Origin: Sphingobacteriaceae bacterium
GTDB taxonomy: Bacteria; Bacteroidota; Bacteroidia; Sphingobacteriales; Sphingobacteriaceae
Direction of reading: 5' to 3'
Length of the DNA stretch: 64,000 nucleotides
NCBI GenBank assembly: GCA_947460875.1
Contig: CANHGR010000003.1
Coordinates: 170,674-234,673, forward strand
The translations under genes and the position numbers were made by a program. Positions 8,448 through 17,551 of the stretch are shown piece after piece. Under the pieces are notes generated by a model. The model made no database searches. It saw only the letters and a program-made list of their open reading frames with translations, and had not been told where the DNA came from. Each line of letters starts with the position of its first letter. Position 1 is the stretch's first letter.

Positions 8448-9746
8448 CTATCCCAAGAAAAGGCTGAAAATATAATATAGAATCGCCGCCAGGAAAGCGG
8501 ATACAGGAATTGTCAATACCCATGCCCAAAGAAGATTTACAGTTACGCCCCAACGAACTGCTGATACTCTTTTGGTTAAACCCACACCAATTATTGAGCC
8601 TGTAATTGTGTGCGTTGTACTGACAGGAATTTTTAAATGCTCAGTAAAATACAGCGTCAGCGCTCCTGCCGTTTCTGCAGCAACTCCTTCAAATGGGGTT
8701 ACTTTAGTGATTTTCGAGCCCATCGTTTTAACGATCTTCCAACCACCACTTAAGGTACCTGCTGCAATCGCTGTATAACATGCCAAGGGAATCCAGCCAG
8801 GCATTTGGCCGCTAATATCTTGGCCATTTGGTCCTTTTGAGGGTAAGACTACATGAAGCCAACTCGGCAAGCTTTCCATATTTGTTCCACTGGTATGAAT
8901 ATAAACAACGACCGCTGCCGCTATAATTCCCATTACTTTTTGCGAATCATTGCCACCATGCCCCAAACTAAAAGATGCGGAAGACACTAATTGCATCTTT
9001 CTAAGCCACGCCGTTGATCGCACCTGACTTAGACTACTAAAAATTAAACAGAAAAATGCAATTGTAAGGGTAATAAAGGCCACTAATAGCCATTTTATGT
9101 TATGTGGATGAAATGCTACACTCCAAAAATAAGAGCTAAAACGTGGACTTTTAATTTGGTCATAATACTCCATTTTATCTTCAACAAACCAAATGGTGAA
9201 AACAATAACGGCAAGTGTAAATAATTTAGGCAATAAGCTTTTCTTGGAAGAATATAACAACCAAACGGAAATTGCATAGGAGAAAACTAATCCGATTAGC
9301 GGAGCAAAAACAATAAACATGACAATCACTAATACCCCTGAAGGCATTTCTCCCGGTTTTCCGACATGATACCAAACAACGGCATCAAAACCTGCATGAG
9401 CGATTGCAGCACCGGCAAACCCCCCAATTAATGTATGCGAGGAACTGGACGGGATACCTAACCACCACGTTAATAGATTCCAGCAGATCGCTGCAATAAC
9501 GCCTGCCAGGATAACTACCAAATTTATTTCCATTGTATTGGCTGTTTTTGCAACAGTATCTGCAATCCCAAATCCAAACACCCAATAAGCTAAGAAATTA
9601 AAAAATGCAGCCCAAAGCACCGCCTGAAACGGCGTAAGAACTTTTGTAGAAACAACAGTAGCAATCGAGTTGGCAGCATCGTGAAAACCATTGATGTAGT
9701 CGAAAACCAATGCTAAAACGATGATAACAATCAGTAAAGTAAACAT
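8448..9746 (-). CDS. pit: PiT family inorganic phosphate transporter
   Basis: A 432-residue membrane protein with about ten predicted helices. The two inverted family repeats are visible: FDYINGFHDAANSIATVV at the N terminus and SLGHGGNDSQKVMGIIAA in the second half, each holding the phosphate/cation signature. A long soluble loop splits the halves. It takes up phosphate with a proton or sodium ion. DUF47 (the usual PiT accessory protein) lies 18 bases upstream, and a PhoR-like kinase lies beyond, so the operon is a low-affinity phosphate uptake unit under probable phosphate control. Confidence 0.92.
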   Translation of the reverse strand: MFTLLIVIIVLALVFDYINGFHDAANSIATVVSTKVLTPFQAVLWAAFFNFLAYWVFGFGIADTVAKTANTMEINLVVILAGVIAAICWNLLTWWLGIPSSSSHTLIGGFAGAAIAHAGFDAVVWYHVGKPGEMPSGVLVIVMFIVFAPLIGLVFSYAISVWLLYSSKKSLLPKLFTLAVIVFTIWFVEDKMEYYDQIKSPRFSSYFWSVAFHPHNIKWLLVAFITLTIAFFCLIFSSLSQVRSTAWLRKMQLVSSASFSLGHGGNDSQKVMGIIAAAVVVYIHTSGTNMESLPSWLHVVLPSKGPNGQDISGQMPGWIPLACYTAIAAGTLSGGWKIVKTMGSKITKVTPFEGVAAETAGALTLYFTEHLKIPVSTTHTITGSIIGVGLTKRVSAVRWGVTVNLLWAWVLTIPVSAFLAAILYYIFSLFLG

Positions 9747-9764
9747 ATCGGGCTATCTAATTGA

Positions 9765-10412
9765 TCAGGCGTTTTTAACCAAGATAGATTCTAAAACATT
9801 TGCGGCATCTTCGCATCGGTCTGTTGCAGTTTCGAGTCCGGAAAGCACCTCTTTATATTTGATCAATGCAACTGCGTCCTTTTCAAAATTAAAAAGTTCA
9901 CCTACTGCTTTATCAAAAACATAATCCGCTTGGTTTTCAATACTATTAATTCTGATACATGAATCCGCGATGAGGCGTATGTTTTTTAGATTTTTTAACT
10001 CATGGATTGCTTTATCCAAAAACTGACAAGATTGTAGAATGAGTTCAGAAAGTTCTTTTATCGGATCAGTGATGTTAGTAACGTTATAAAGCTTCATCCT
10101 ATTGGCCGAACCATGGATGTAATCTGCAATGTCATCAACTGCACTCGCAAGCCTGTGAATATCTTCGCGATCGAATGGCGTAATAAAGTTTTTGCTTAAT
10201 TCTAGGTGGATTTGATGAGTAATTTCATCGCCCACGTGTTCTAAATGCTCAATCTCTTTGAATAACTTTTCCCGAGCGGGTATATCTTCCGTGTTGACGG
10301 CTTCAACAAGCTTTTCTCCTAATTTAACTAGATTAGCACTACCCTGTTCAAAAAGCGGGAAGAATTTCTTGTCTTTTGGAACGAAATACTGAAAAATACT
10401 GTTTAACGACAT
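9765..10412 (-). CDS. DUF47 family PhoU-like protein (Pit accessory protein)
   Basis: A 215-residue all-helical cytoplasmic protein of the DUF47/PhoU-like family. The N-terminal FVPKDKKFFPLFEQGSANLV and the metal-binding type repeats EIEHLEHVGDEITHQIH and LASAVDDIADYIHGSANRM are characteristic. A second pair of helices follows (SIENQADYVFDKAV and ETATDRCEDAANVLE). Such proteins act with PiT transporters and probably adjust their activity. The promoter at 10428-10462 with Pho-box-like repeats starts right in front of this gene. Confidence 0.9.
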   Translation of the reverse strand: MSLNSIFQYFVPKDKKFFPLFEQGSANLVKLGEKLVEAVNTEDIPAREKLFKEIEHLEHVGDEITHQIHLELSKNFITPFDREDIHRLASAVDDIADYIHGSANRMKLYNVTNITDPIKELSELILQSCQFLDKAIHELKNLKNIRLIADSCIRINSIENQADYVFDKAVGELFNFEKDAVALIKYKEVLSGLETATDRCEDAANVLESILVKNA

Positions 10413-10427
10413 AAGATGGCTTTAAGA

Positions 10428-10462
10428 CAAAACTACCCATCTAATGTTAAGTTAATGTTAAG
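10428..10462 (-). promoter_or_regulatory. Pho-box-like direct repeat with a -7 element before DUF47-pit
   Basis: On the minus strand the hexamer TTAACA occurs twice with an 11-base period (461-456 and 450-445; TTAACA, five bases, TTAACA). A perfect -7 element TAGTTTTG follows at 10435-10428, about ten bases downstream. There is no TTTG at the -33 position; the repeat occupies it. This is the layout of PhoB/PhoP-activated promoters. The spacing and sequence resemble the PhoP boxes known from Bacillus; regulation itself is inferred. Confidence 0.6.
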
Positions 10463-10474
10463 TGTTTGTGTTTA

Positions 10475-11509
10475 CTAAAATTGCTGACTCGCTTTCTCTA
10501 TCGTGAAACCAAACGTAGAACCAATACCCTCGGTACTTCTTACAGTGATCGTTTGCTGATGGGCTTCAATGATATGCTTCACAATCGCTAAACCTAATCC
10601 TGAGCCACCGACTTCGCGAGATCGACTTTTTTCCGTCCGGAAAAAACGTTCAAATAATCTTGGAAGTGCTTTTTCTTCTATTCCTATTCCGTCATCAGTC
10701 ACTTCAACAAGAATTTGATCATGTAGCTCAAATGTCTTAACGGAAGTATTGCCATTCTCCCGGCCATACTTAAAAGAATTATCAATCAGATTCACAAGAA
10801 CTTGCCTTATTTTTTCACGATCAGCATGCACTAAAGTTGAGGTATCATATTTCTGCTTAAAGGACAGTTGAATGTTGTGTTCTTTGGCGTTCATTTCAAG
10901 AGATTCGAAAACCTCTTTAATCAAATCAGCCAGATCAAACTTTTCATAATTTATTGGAATTTCACCACTTTCAAGTTTTGAAATTGCATCTAAGTCCTTA
11001 ACCAAAAAATTAAGCCGATCCAGGTTTCTAGAAACCTTTTCGAGAAAATTCTTCGAAAGTTCCGGGTCTGCCATGCCATCTTCAAGCAGAATATCAACAT
11101 ATCCCTGAAGCGCAAAAAGGGGCGTTTTAAATTCATGCGAAATATTTGACAGGAACTCCCTTCTAAACTGTTCCTGCTGCTTGAGGTTGTCTATTTCGGT
11201 TTTCTTGTCCTTCGCCCATTCTTTAACTTCGAGTGCCACGTCGTTAATAGGATCGGCACTAACGTACTCTCCAAGTGCATCTTTAAAATCTTTTCCAAGC
11301 TTCAAGTTGTGGATTAACTTATAGATCAGCTTAATTTTACTGTATACGTAGCGCTCAATCAGATAATAAAAAATGACGTAACTAGTTGCCAATGTAATAC
11401 CAAAAGTTACTAAAGAAGCATACAAATCCTGCTGGAAATAATAATTAAAGATAGATAATGCGAGAGCTACCGCGATTGCATTCAGAAATACTAGAACTGC
11501 CAATTTCAT
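10475..11509 (-). CDS. PhoR-like sensor histidine kinase
   Basis: A 344-residue membrane kinase. Two N-terminal membrane helices (about residues 4-22 and 31-50) enclose only a few residues, so there is almost no periplasmic sensor; this suits PhoR, which senses through membrane partners. A HAMP-like linker leads to the phosphoacceptor His125 in SNISHEFKTP. The ATPase part shows NLIDNSFKYG, VTDDGIGIEEKALPRLFERFFR and GGSGLGLAIVKHI. There is no PAS domain and no response regulator gene beside it. The downstream DUF47-pit genes suggest it is PhoR; a different stimulus cannot be ruled out. Confidence 0.85.
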   Translation of the reverse strand: MKLAVLVFLNAIAVALALSIFNYYFQQDLYASLVTFGITLATSYVIFYYLIERYVYSKIKLIYKLIHNLKLGKDFKDALGEYVSADPINDVALEVKEWAKDKKTEIDNLKQQEQFRREFLSNISHEFKTPLFALQGYVDILLEDGMADPELSKNFLEKVSRNLDRLNFLVKDLDAISKLESGEIPINYEKFDLADLIKEVFESLEMNAKEHNIQLSFKQKYDTSTLVHADREKIRQVLVNLIDNSFKYGRENGNTSVKTFELHDQILVEVTDDGIGIEEKALPRLFERFFRTEKSRSREVGGSGLGLAIVKHIIEAHQQTITVRSTEGIGSTFGFTIEKASQQF

Positions 11510-11524
11510 AACGCAATTTAGTAC

Positions 11525-12640
11525 TTAAAATAATTCGCCGTGTGTTTTACTTATTAAATAATTAGAAAGTCTTTGCGACCGAGACAAGCCTCCCAAGGCA
11601 AAGTCCGTGATTTTTTTACTGCCAAATACCCTTTGAATCATTCTTCCGGTGGCTAGCCTGTAGGCGAATTGTTTATGCCAATTTTTCGTATAAATCCATT
11701 CTAACTTATTTCTTTGACCGGTGCTTGAAACATCGGAACATACCAAAATCGCATCAGTAAGTATTTTGGCAGAATGAATAGCAATAGCCATTCCATTTCC
11801 ACAAAGAGGTGTGATCATTCCTGCAGCATCTCCGCAGAAAAGAATATGATCCTGAACTAAAGACTTGTTCTCAAAGGACACCTCATTAATCACCTCTGAC
11901 TTATCATAGACGAAATCAGAATTCTTAAAATAGTACTCAATTCGGCGATTCTTAAATAGAATATTTTCTTCCATCGCCGACAAGTCACCATATTTTTTAA
12001 GGTGCTTATTTTCTGAAAGATAGCACAAGCAATACCGATCGGCCTCTATTTTGACTATTCCACAATATCCTCCTTCAAAAATATCAAGCTGTATTCTATC
12101 AATGGGAAAATCGGTTCGCACATGATATTTTACCCCTAGATACGGACTTCGTTTATGAAAAAATTCACGATCTAGCTTTGCGTCCAGATTTGAGCGCTTT
12201 CCAAATGACCCAATCACAAGTTCTGCATTGATGATTTGGTTAGGGAGCGTAATTTCAAATTGATTATCCCGAAACGAGACATTTGTAACTTTTTCTCCCA
12301 GCATAAAATTAACGCCTTCACGACTAGCTTTTTGGTATAGAAAATTATCGAGAGCGAATCGACTTAAGCCAAACCCTCCTAGATCTAAGCTGGTTTCAAA
12401 AAGTTTACCCGAAACTGAACTTATCGCTAATTGAGTTATTCGCGAAGGTTCATATATTCCTAAATCAATTTCTAAGGATTTAAGAAAGGGCAATACTTCA
12501 TTGGAAATATACTCGCCACAAACTCTGTGAAATGGATAATGTTTTTTTTCAATAAGTGTTACGCGAAAGCCTTTGCGGTTCAAACGAATTGCGCAAATTA
12601 ATCCTGCAAGTCCCCCGCCAATTATGACAATGGCCTTCAT
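11525..12640 (-). CDS. NAD(P)/FAD-dependent oxidoreductase of the type III PKS cluster
   Basis: A 371-residue flavoprotein of the geranylgeranyl-reductase/halogenase-like group of the PHBH fold. FAD binding is shown by IGGGLAGLICAIRLNRKGFR at the N terminus, the CGEYISNEV segment, and FCGDAAGMITPLCGNGMA near residue 270. Its ATG overlaps the methyltransferase stop by four bases, and that gene overlaps the polyketide synthase, so the three are translated together. By analogy with the Streptomyces srs genes (PKS, methyltransferase, flavoprotein hydroxylase) it probably hydroxylates or oxidises the phenolic product, but it could also reduce a prenyl chain. Confidence 0.85.
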   Translation of the reverse strand: MKAIVIIGGGLAGLICAIRLNRKGFRVTLIEKKHYPFHRVCGEYISNEVLPFLKSLEIDLGIYEPSRITQLAISSVSGKLFETSLDLGGFGLSRFALDNFLYQKASREGVNFMLGEKVTNVSFRDNQFEITLPNQIINAELVIGSFGKRSNLDAKLDREFFHKRSPYLGVKYHVRTDFPIDRIQLDIFEGGYCGIVKIEADRYCLCYLSENKHLKKYGDLSAMEENILFKNRRIEYYFKNSDFVYDKSEVINEVSFENKSLVQDHILFCGDAAGMITPLCGNGMAIAIHSAKILTDAILVCSDVSSTGQRNKLEWIYTKNWHKQFAYRLATGRMIQRVFGSKKITDFALGGLSRSQRLSNYLISKTHGELF

Positions 12641-13353
12641 TTATTCTGAGAAGAGGGAAGGATAATCTGCCAACGAAATGCCCACATCCAAGTAATCATA
12701 TAATTATTTATTCCTGCAGCCTGCAAAAGAGATTCAAGCTCAATTCTTTTAAAACTTCTAAGTACGGAAAGTTTCGAATCATGTTTTACCATTTCTGATC
12801 CGGAAAAAATTCGGGTCAATAGGCCGATAGAATAATAAGCAAACCAGTGCCTATGAAGATCATTGATGATGACCGCATAAGATGCGCTGTTATTCATTTT
12901 TCTAATCAAATCGACCCAAGAATGATCTTCAAAATGATGTGTAAACAAACTAGAAATAACGATATCGAATTGATTCTCACTCAATTCATCCGTAACAACG
13001 TCAGCATGTATATAGTCAATCTCAGGGTATTGTTTGGAATGTTTTCGAGCATACTCAACTGCCGCAGCAGTAGCGTCCACACCTATAAATTTTAGATTTA
13101 ATTTGCGTTTTCTCGCCCATTTAGCTATTACCCTGAGTGAGTCGCCTCCGCCGCATCCCCAATCACTAATCACCATTCCGTCTTTTAGCGGTAACTTTTT
13201 AAAAGCGTCGAAAAAGACAGCATAACCGCCAAGTCGTTTATTTACAGCTTCAAGCTCGTCCATGATCGGATCGATAATCGAATGATCGAGCGAGAAATCG
13301 TCCATCATTTCGTCAAGAGTACTGCGTCTAGTGAAATCAGGCATGTTAAACAC
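12637..13353 (-). CDS. Class I SAM-dependent methyltransferase of the type III PKS cluster
   Basis: A 238-residue methyltransferase. Motif I reads ISDWGCGGGDSLR (about residue 62), followed by the acidic end of strand 2 in FIGVDATAAAVEYAR, and motif IV-like FDIVISSLFTHHF. It lacks membrane segments. The N-terminal part (about 50 residues) is extra helical sequence seen in methyltransferases encoded next to bacterial type III polyketide synthases. It probably methylates the phenolic polyketide on oxygen or carbon. It overlaps the PKS gene by eight bases and the flavoprotein gene by four. Confidence 0.85.
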   Translation of the reverse strand: MFNMPDFTRRSTLDEMMDDFSLDHSIIDPIMDELEAVNKRLGGYAVFFDAFKKLPLKDGMVISDWGCGGGDSLRVIAKWARKRKLNLKFIGVDATAAAVEYARKHSKQYPEIDYIHADVVTDELSENQFDIVISSLFTHHFEDHSWVDLIRKMNNSASYAVIINDLHRHWFAYYSIGLLTRIFSGSEMVKHDSKLSVLRSFKRIELESLLQAAGINNYMITWMWAFRWQIILPSSQNK

Positions 13354-14443
13354 CCTCCAGAATCATGGTTTCAAACGTCAATCCCGGACCAAAGGCAAAA
13401 CTGGCGATGTTTTTCCCAGATTGGTGCTCACTAAGAAAACGTTTTAGAACAAATGATATACTGACCGACGACATATTTCCATGTAGTTTAAGTACCTCTG
13501 AAGAGTGCTTTAAACAAAACGAATTATCAAAGGCCTCATCGCATACTTCTAAGATACGTCTTCCCCCCGGATGAACGGCCATTTCTGATATATCGTCAAG
13601 ATTTAATGTACTCTTTTCAAGAAGTCGATCTGTTACTCCCCTAATTTTTCGTTTTATAGTTTTTGCTACTCGAGATGATAATCGCATCTGATAACCGGTA
13701 TTACCAATATGCCATGCCATCTCATTTCTTTTTTCTAAAAAAAGTTCGGCATGAAAAGATTTAAGCTTAAATCCCGTAGAGGACGAGTGAGTTTCTTCAG
13801 GTTCAACAATCATCGCGCTAGCGCCGTCTGCGAAAAGTGAGTTTGCGACCCAATTCTCTAACGTATCCTCTTTTTGAAAGTGAAGCGTACAGAGTTCAAC
13901 ACAAACAATCAAAACCTTGGCACTGTGTTCAGCTTTACAGATATGATTTGCGATTTTTAACGCATTAAACGCGCCATAGCACCCCATAAAATTAATGCAG
14001 GTTCTTTCAATATCCTTTCTAAGGTGTAGCTTTTCTACGAGATCAATATCCAGCCCGGGAGCATACATTCCGGTACAGCTAACCGTTATCAAATGTGATA
14101 TTGAGTTGAGATCAAGACCAAGAAATTGGCTCTTAAGGTCGTCGACAGCTTTTACACAAAGTTTTATTGCTTCTGTTTCATAAATCAATCCACGCTGAGC
14201 TGTTGTTGGAAAAGGGCCTAGTCCTTCTCCGTTACCGAAAAAGGAATAGTTGCGGCATGTCTCCTTGAAATCTGAAAGCACTGAATGTCTATATTCAATC
14301 CCAGAAAGCGAATATAATTTTTCAAGTCTACTTGAATTGTTGGCAGTCAGCTGGTGGGCGGCAGTCATAAACCCCAGGATCTGATCTTGTGAAAAACAAT
14401 TGTCTGGATTCGCTGTACCAATAGCCGAAAGAATACCGTTCAT
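13346..14443 (-). CDS. Type III polyketide synthase (chalcone/stilbene synthase superfamily)
   Basis: A 365-residue homodimeric condensing enzyme that extends an acyl-CoA starter with malonyl-CoA and cyclises the chain. The catalytic triad is visible: Cys155 in NFMGCYGAFNALK, His291 in MAVHPGGRRILE, Asn323 in HGNMSSVSISF. The length is typical for bacterial members. A long-chain acyl starter giving alkylresorcinols or alkylpyrones is the usual bacterial outcome, but the residues that set starter size cannot be judged here. It leads an operon with a methyltransferase and flavoprotein. A promoter-like TTG, 18 bases, TAAATTTA lies in the 53-base gap shared with the divergent prenyltransferase. 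Confidence 0.92.
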   Translation of the reverse strand: MNGILSAIGTANPDNCFSQDQILGFMTAAHQLTANNSSRLEKLYSLSGIEYRHSVLSDFKETCRNYSFFGNGEGLGPFPTTAQRGLIYETEAIKLCVKAVDDLKSQFLGLDLNSISHLITVSCTGMYAPGLDIDLVEKLHLRKDIERTCINFMGCYGAFNALKIANHICKAEHSAKVLIVCVELCTLHFQKEDTLENWVANSLFADGASAMIVEPEETHSSSTGFKLKSFHAELFLEKRNEMAWHIGNTGYQMRLSSRVAKTIKRKIRGVTDRLLEKSTLNLDDISEMAVHPGGRRILEVCDEAFDNSFCLKHSSEVLKLHGNMSSVSISFVLKRFLSEHQSGKNIASFAFGPGLTFETMILEGV

Positions 14444-14496
14444 TAAATGGTTTTATTTAAATTTAACAACGTTTATTTCGAAACAATGGTTTTATA

Positions 14497-15375
14497 ATGA
14501 AGCGATTTCCTTCCCGTTCAGCATTTCTGCATCTAAGATTGCCTTTTTCATTATTTCTATTGCCCATTTTTGTTTTTGCTCTAAGTCAATCGCCAATAAT
14601 TAATATCGTCCCTACCGTTGCCGTATTTATTAGCTGGCATTTTTTCATTTATCCAGCCAGCAATTGCTATAACAGCTATTTCGATAAAGACGAAGGTAGT
14701 ATAGCACTACTCAAGCACCCACCTAAAGTGGATCAAAGTCTATTTCCATTATCCCTGCTTGTTGAACTCGCTGGGATCATTATTGCTGTCTTCGCAGGAT
14801 GGCAGTTTACTATCGCGGTTATTTGCTATGGAATATTTTCTAAATTATACAGTCACCCTCTAACACGATTAAAAAAATATCCAATCATTAGCTTTTTAGT
14901 CGTTTTTGTTTTTCAAGGCGCATTTGTGTATTGGTCGAGTTACTCTGCCATATCCGATTCGAATATAATGATTGATTGGAATACAAAATACTTTCTAGCG
15001 GGATTAGTTTGTTCTTGCTTAATCGGAGCATCCTACCCCCTAACTCAAGTATACCAGCATACTGAAGATATTAAGAGGGGCGATCAAACCTTGAGCATTT
15101 TATTGGGCATAAAAGGCTCGTTTCTATTTTCTGCCATTTTATTTATTTCTGGAGCTATAATTTTGTTCATTTACTGGCAGAATCTGGAAAAGTCCATCAA
15201 TTTCCTGCCTTTCATAGTATTCAGTATTCCCATCGGCCTGGTATTTACTGGTTGGCTTATAAGGGTCTTTAAAGATAATCGTCAAGCCAATTTTAAAAAT
15301 ATGAGCCGAATGACGTTCACGAGTAGCCTTGCAATGCTCTCTTATTTTTTATGGATTTTTTTTAGCAGAGCATGA
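14497..15375 (+). CDS. UbiA family prenyltransferase
   Basis: A 292-residue membrane protein with seven to nine helices. The first aspartate motif appears as NCYNSYFDKDEGS near residue 60, and the second as HTEDIKRGDQTLSILLG near residue 190; both bind the prenyl diphosphate through magnesium. Members attach isoprenoid chains to aromatic rings or other acceptors. It diverges from the type III PKS operon over a 53-base gap, so the aromatic polyketide is a likely acceptor; menaquinone synthesis is the alternative. It overlaps the next gene by four bases (ATGA). Confidence 0.88.
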   Translation: MKRFPSRSAFLHLRLPFSLFLLPIFVFALSQSPIINIVPTVAVFISWHFFIYPASNCYNSYFDKDEGSIALLKHPPKVDQSLFPLSLLVELAGIIIAVFAGWQFTIAVICYGIFSKLYSHPLTRLKKYPIISFLVVFVFQGAFVYWSSYSAISDSNIMIDWNTKYFLAGLVCSCLIGASYPLTQVYQHTEDIKRGDQTLSILLGIKGSFLFSAILFISGAIILFIYWQNLEKSINFLPFIVFSIPIGLVFTGWLIRVFKDNRQANFKNMSRMTFTSSLAMLSYFLWIFFSRA

Positions 15376-16850
15376 CGATTACTTTTTTTGTACATCAATG
15401 GAAGGCGTTCTGGAGGTCAAAAAATACAGGGAAAAGTATTGCCCTTCGGGTGTTAATGGCGGTTTTTCTCTTATATCTGCTTGCCAATCTTCTTTTCCTT
15501 TCATTTTTTCTCGATAAAATTCTAGCGGGTACATTTCCCGACAGGGATGTTATAACTTCCTTCAATAGTGTGCTGCTCTATTATTTTCTTTTTGACCTTG
15601 TAATTAGGTATCAAATGCAGGAGTTGCCAACCATGAGTGTGCAACCCTATTTACATTTACCGATCAAGCGCAATAAGATTGTCAATTACCTCTCGGTGAT
15701 CTCACTTTTTTCAGCGTTTACAATTTCACCTTTCATACTGTCCCTTCCATTTCTAATTAAAGTGCTTCTACCACAACAAGGCGCTGTAGCATTGATAGCA
15801 ATATTGATCAGCATCCTAGGATTGAATACATTCAATCACTTTTTTATATTATGGCTAAAGCGGAAAGAAAATTTGAATGCCTGGTTTATGTTGTTATTCC
15901 TTATCGCTATGGCCGGCATTGGGCTTTACGACTTCTACTGGCAGGGACAATCGCTTTCTCATTACTCATCGCTTCTTTATTGTGCTATCCTTTTATCACC
16001 ATGGTATGCTGCCGGTCACCTTTTACTCGGGATAACCATGTATTTTATTAATTACCAGTACCTCAGGGGAAATTTATATCTCGAAGAATTATACACAAAT
16101 TCCTCATCAAAAATATCAAGTACCGAATTTCCCTTAGTAAATCGCTTTGGCAAAGTAGGCGATTTAGCTGCCCTTGAATTGAAGTTGATTTTTAGAAATA
16201 AACGACCAAAATCAACCGTAATGAAGGGACTACTCTTTATTTTTTATGGATTAATATTTTACACAAATCCACAAGTGGCCAGTAACCCGATGGGGCTAGT
16301 ATTTTGTCCACTTTTTATGATGGGAGCATTTATTATTACCTATGGACAGTTCATGTTTGGCTGGCAAAGTTCGCATTTTGATGGGATTCTGATCAATAAG
16401 ATTGATTCGAACGATTTTTTCAAAGCAAAATTTTTATTATTTTCTCTATTCTCTACCGCTTCTTTTCTACTAACAATTCCCTATGTCTACTTCGGCTGGA
16501 AAATATTGTTAATGCATTTCATCATGTATCTATGGAACTTGGGCATAAGTACTCTTATCGTATTATTCTTTGCGAACAATAATTATAAGCGAATTGACCT
16601 ATCCAAGAAAGGCTCATTTAACTGGGAAGGCGTGGGCGCTTCGCAATGGTTACTGGGTATTCCGTTTTTCCTTGTTCCATTTATGATATACTTCCCATTC
16701 AAGTGGATGGGTTATGAAAATGCCGGCATATCAGCACTCGCTATTATTGGACTAATAGGAATTTTAACCCGGAATTTTTGGCTGGCATTGCTGGTCAAGA
16801 AATTTAACAAAAAAAGGTATCAAATTGCCGAAGGCTTTAGAAATGAATAA
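15372..16850 (+). CDS. DUF5687 family ABC transporter membrane protein
   Basis: A 492-residue protein with about twelve predicted helices and no signal peptide. The family is commonly found directly before an ABC ATPase in Bacteroidota, as here. No catalytic motif is seen. The gene overlaps the prenyltransferase upstream and the ATPase downstream, so the three form one translational unit. It probably forms the membrane part of an exporter; the substrate is unknown, and the product of the neighbouring polyketide cluster is a candidate. Confidence 0.78.
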   Translation: MTITFFVHQWKAFWRSKNTGKSIALRVLMAVFLLYLLANLLFLSFFLDKILAGTFPDRDVITSFNSVLLYYFLFDLVIRYQMQELPTMSVQPYLHLPIKRNKIVNYLSVISLFSAFTISPFILSLPFLIKVLLPQQGAVALIAILISILGLNTFNHFFILWLKRKENLNAWFMLLFLIAMAGIGLYDFYWQGQSLSHYSSLLYCAILLSPWYAAGHLLLGITMYFINYQYLRGNLYLEELYTNSSSKISSTEFPLVNRFGKVGDLAALELKLIFRNKRPKSTVMKGLLFIFYGLIFYTNPQVASNPMGLVFCPLFMMGAFIITYGQFMFGWQSSHFDGILINKIDSNDFFKAKFLLFSLFSTASFLLTIPYVYFGWKILLMHFIMYLWNLGISTLIVLFFANNNYKRIDLSKKGSFNWEGVGASQWLLGIPFFLVPFMIYFPFKWMGYENAGISALAIIGLIGILTRNFWLALLVKKFNKKRYQIAEGFRNE

Positions 16851-17550
16851 TATGCTCAAAATTAAAGATCTAAAAAAAGTTTATGGTACAACTACAGTAG
16901 TAAATATCCCTGAGTTGACCATCGAGAAAGGCGACAGCATCGGTCTTATAGGAAATAATGGGGCCGGAAAAACCACACTTTTCAGGATGATTCTAGATTT
17001 GATTCGTCCTGAAAAAGGAGAAGTTTTATCTAACGATATGAACGTCGCGGATTTTGAGAAATGGAAAGACTATACCGCTTCTTACTTAGATGAAGGCTTT
17101 TTAATTGACTATCTAACACCTGAAGAATATTTTCACTTCATCGGAGGCCTTCATGATCAAAATAAAGCACAGGTTGATGAGACACTGAGCGGTCTATCAG
17201 AATTCTTTAACGGCGAAATACTTAATAAGGGAAAATATATCCGAGATCTTTCAAAAGGGAATCAGTGTAAGGTGGGTGTTGCATCATGCCTTTTACAAAA
17301 TCCTCAATTATTGATGCTTGATGAACCTTTTGCTAATATCGATCCAACAACACAGATACGTCTCAAGGGAATTTTAAAAGAACTCAACCGAGAAAAGCAG
17401 GTTACCCTTATCGTTTCCAGCCACGACCTAAACCATGTCACAGAGGTCTGCCAGAGAATATTATTGATGGAAAAAGGAAAGATTATCAAAGATATGCAGA
17501 CCGATTCTAATACCTTAAAGGAACTCGAAGAGTATTTTTCGGTTCTGTAA
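16843..17550 (+). CDS. ABC transporter ATP-binding protein
   Basis: A single ATPase domain of about 235 residues. Walker A is GNNGAGKTTLF, the signature is LSKGNQCKVGVA (a degenerate LSGGQ), Walker B is LLMLDEPFANID, and the switch histidine is in VSSHDLNHV. The start is the ATG at 16843, which overlaps the DUF5687 stop by eight bases; a second ATG at 16852 is equally possible. It pairs with the DUF5687 membrane protein. The type resembles gliding/export ATPases of the CcmA or NatA group. Confidence 0.9.
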   Translation: MNNMLKIKDLKKVYGTTTVVNIPELTIEKGDSIGLIGNNGAGKTTLFRMILDLIRPEKGEVLSNDMNVADFEKWKDYTASYLDEGFLIDYLTPEEYFHFIGGLHDQNKAQVDETLSGLSEFFNGEILNKGKYIRDLSKGNQCKVGVASCLLQNPQLLMLDEPFANIDPTTQIRLKGILKELNREKQVTLIVSSHDLNHVTEVCQRILLMEKGKIIKDMQTDSNTLKELEEYFSVL

Positions 17551-17551
17551 T

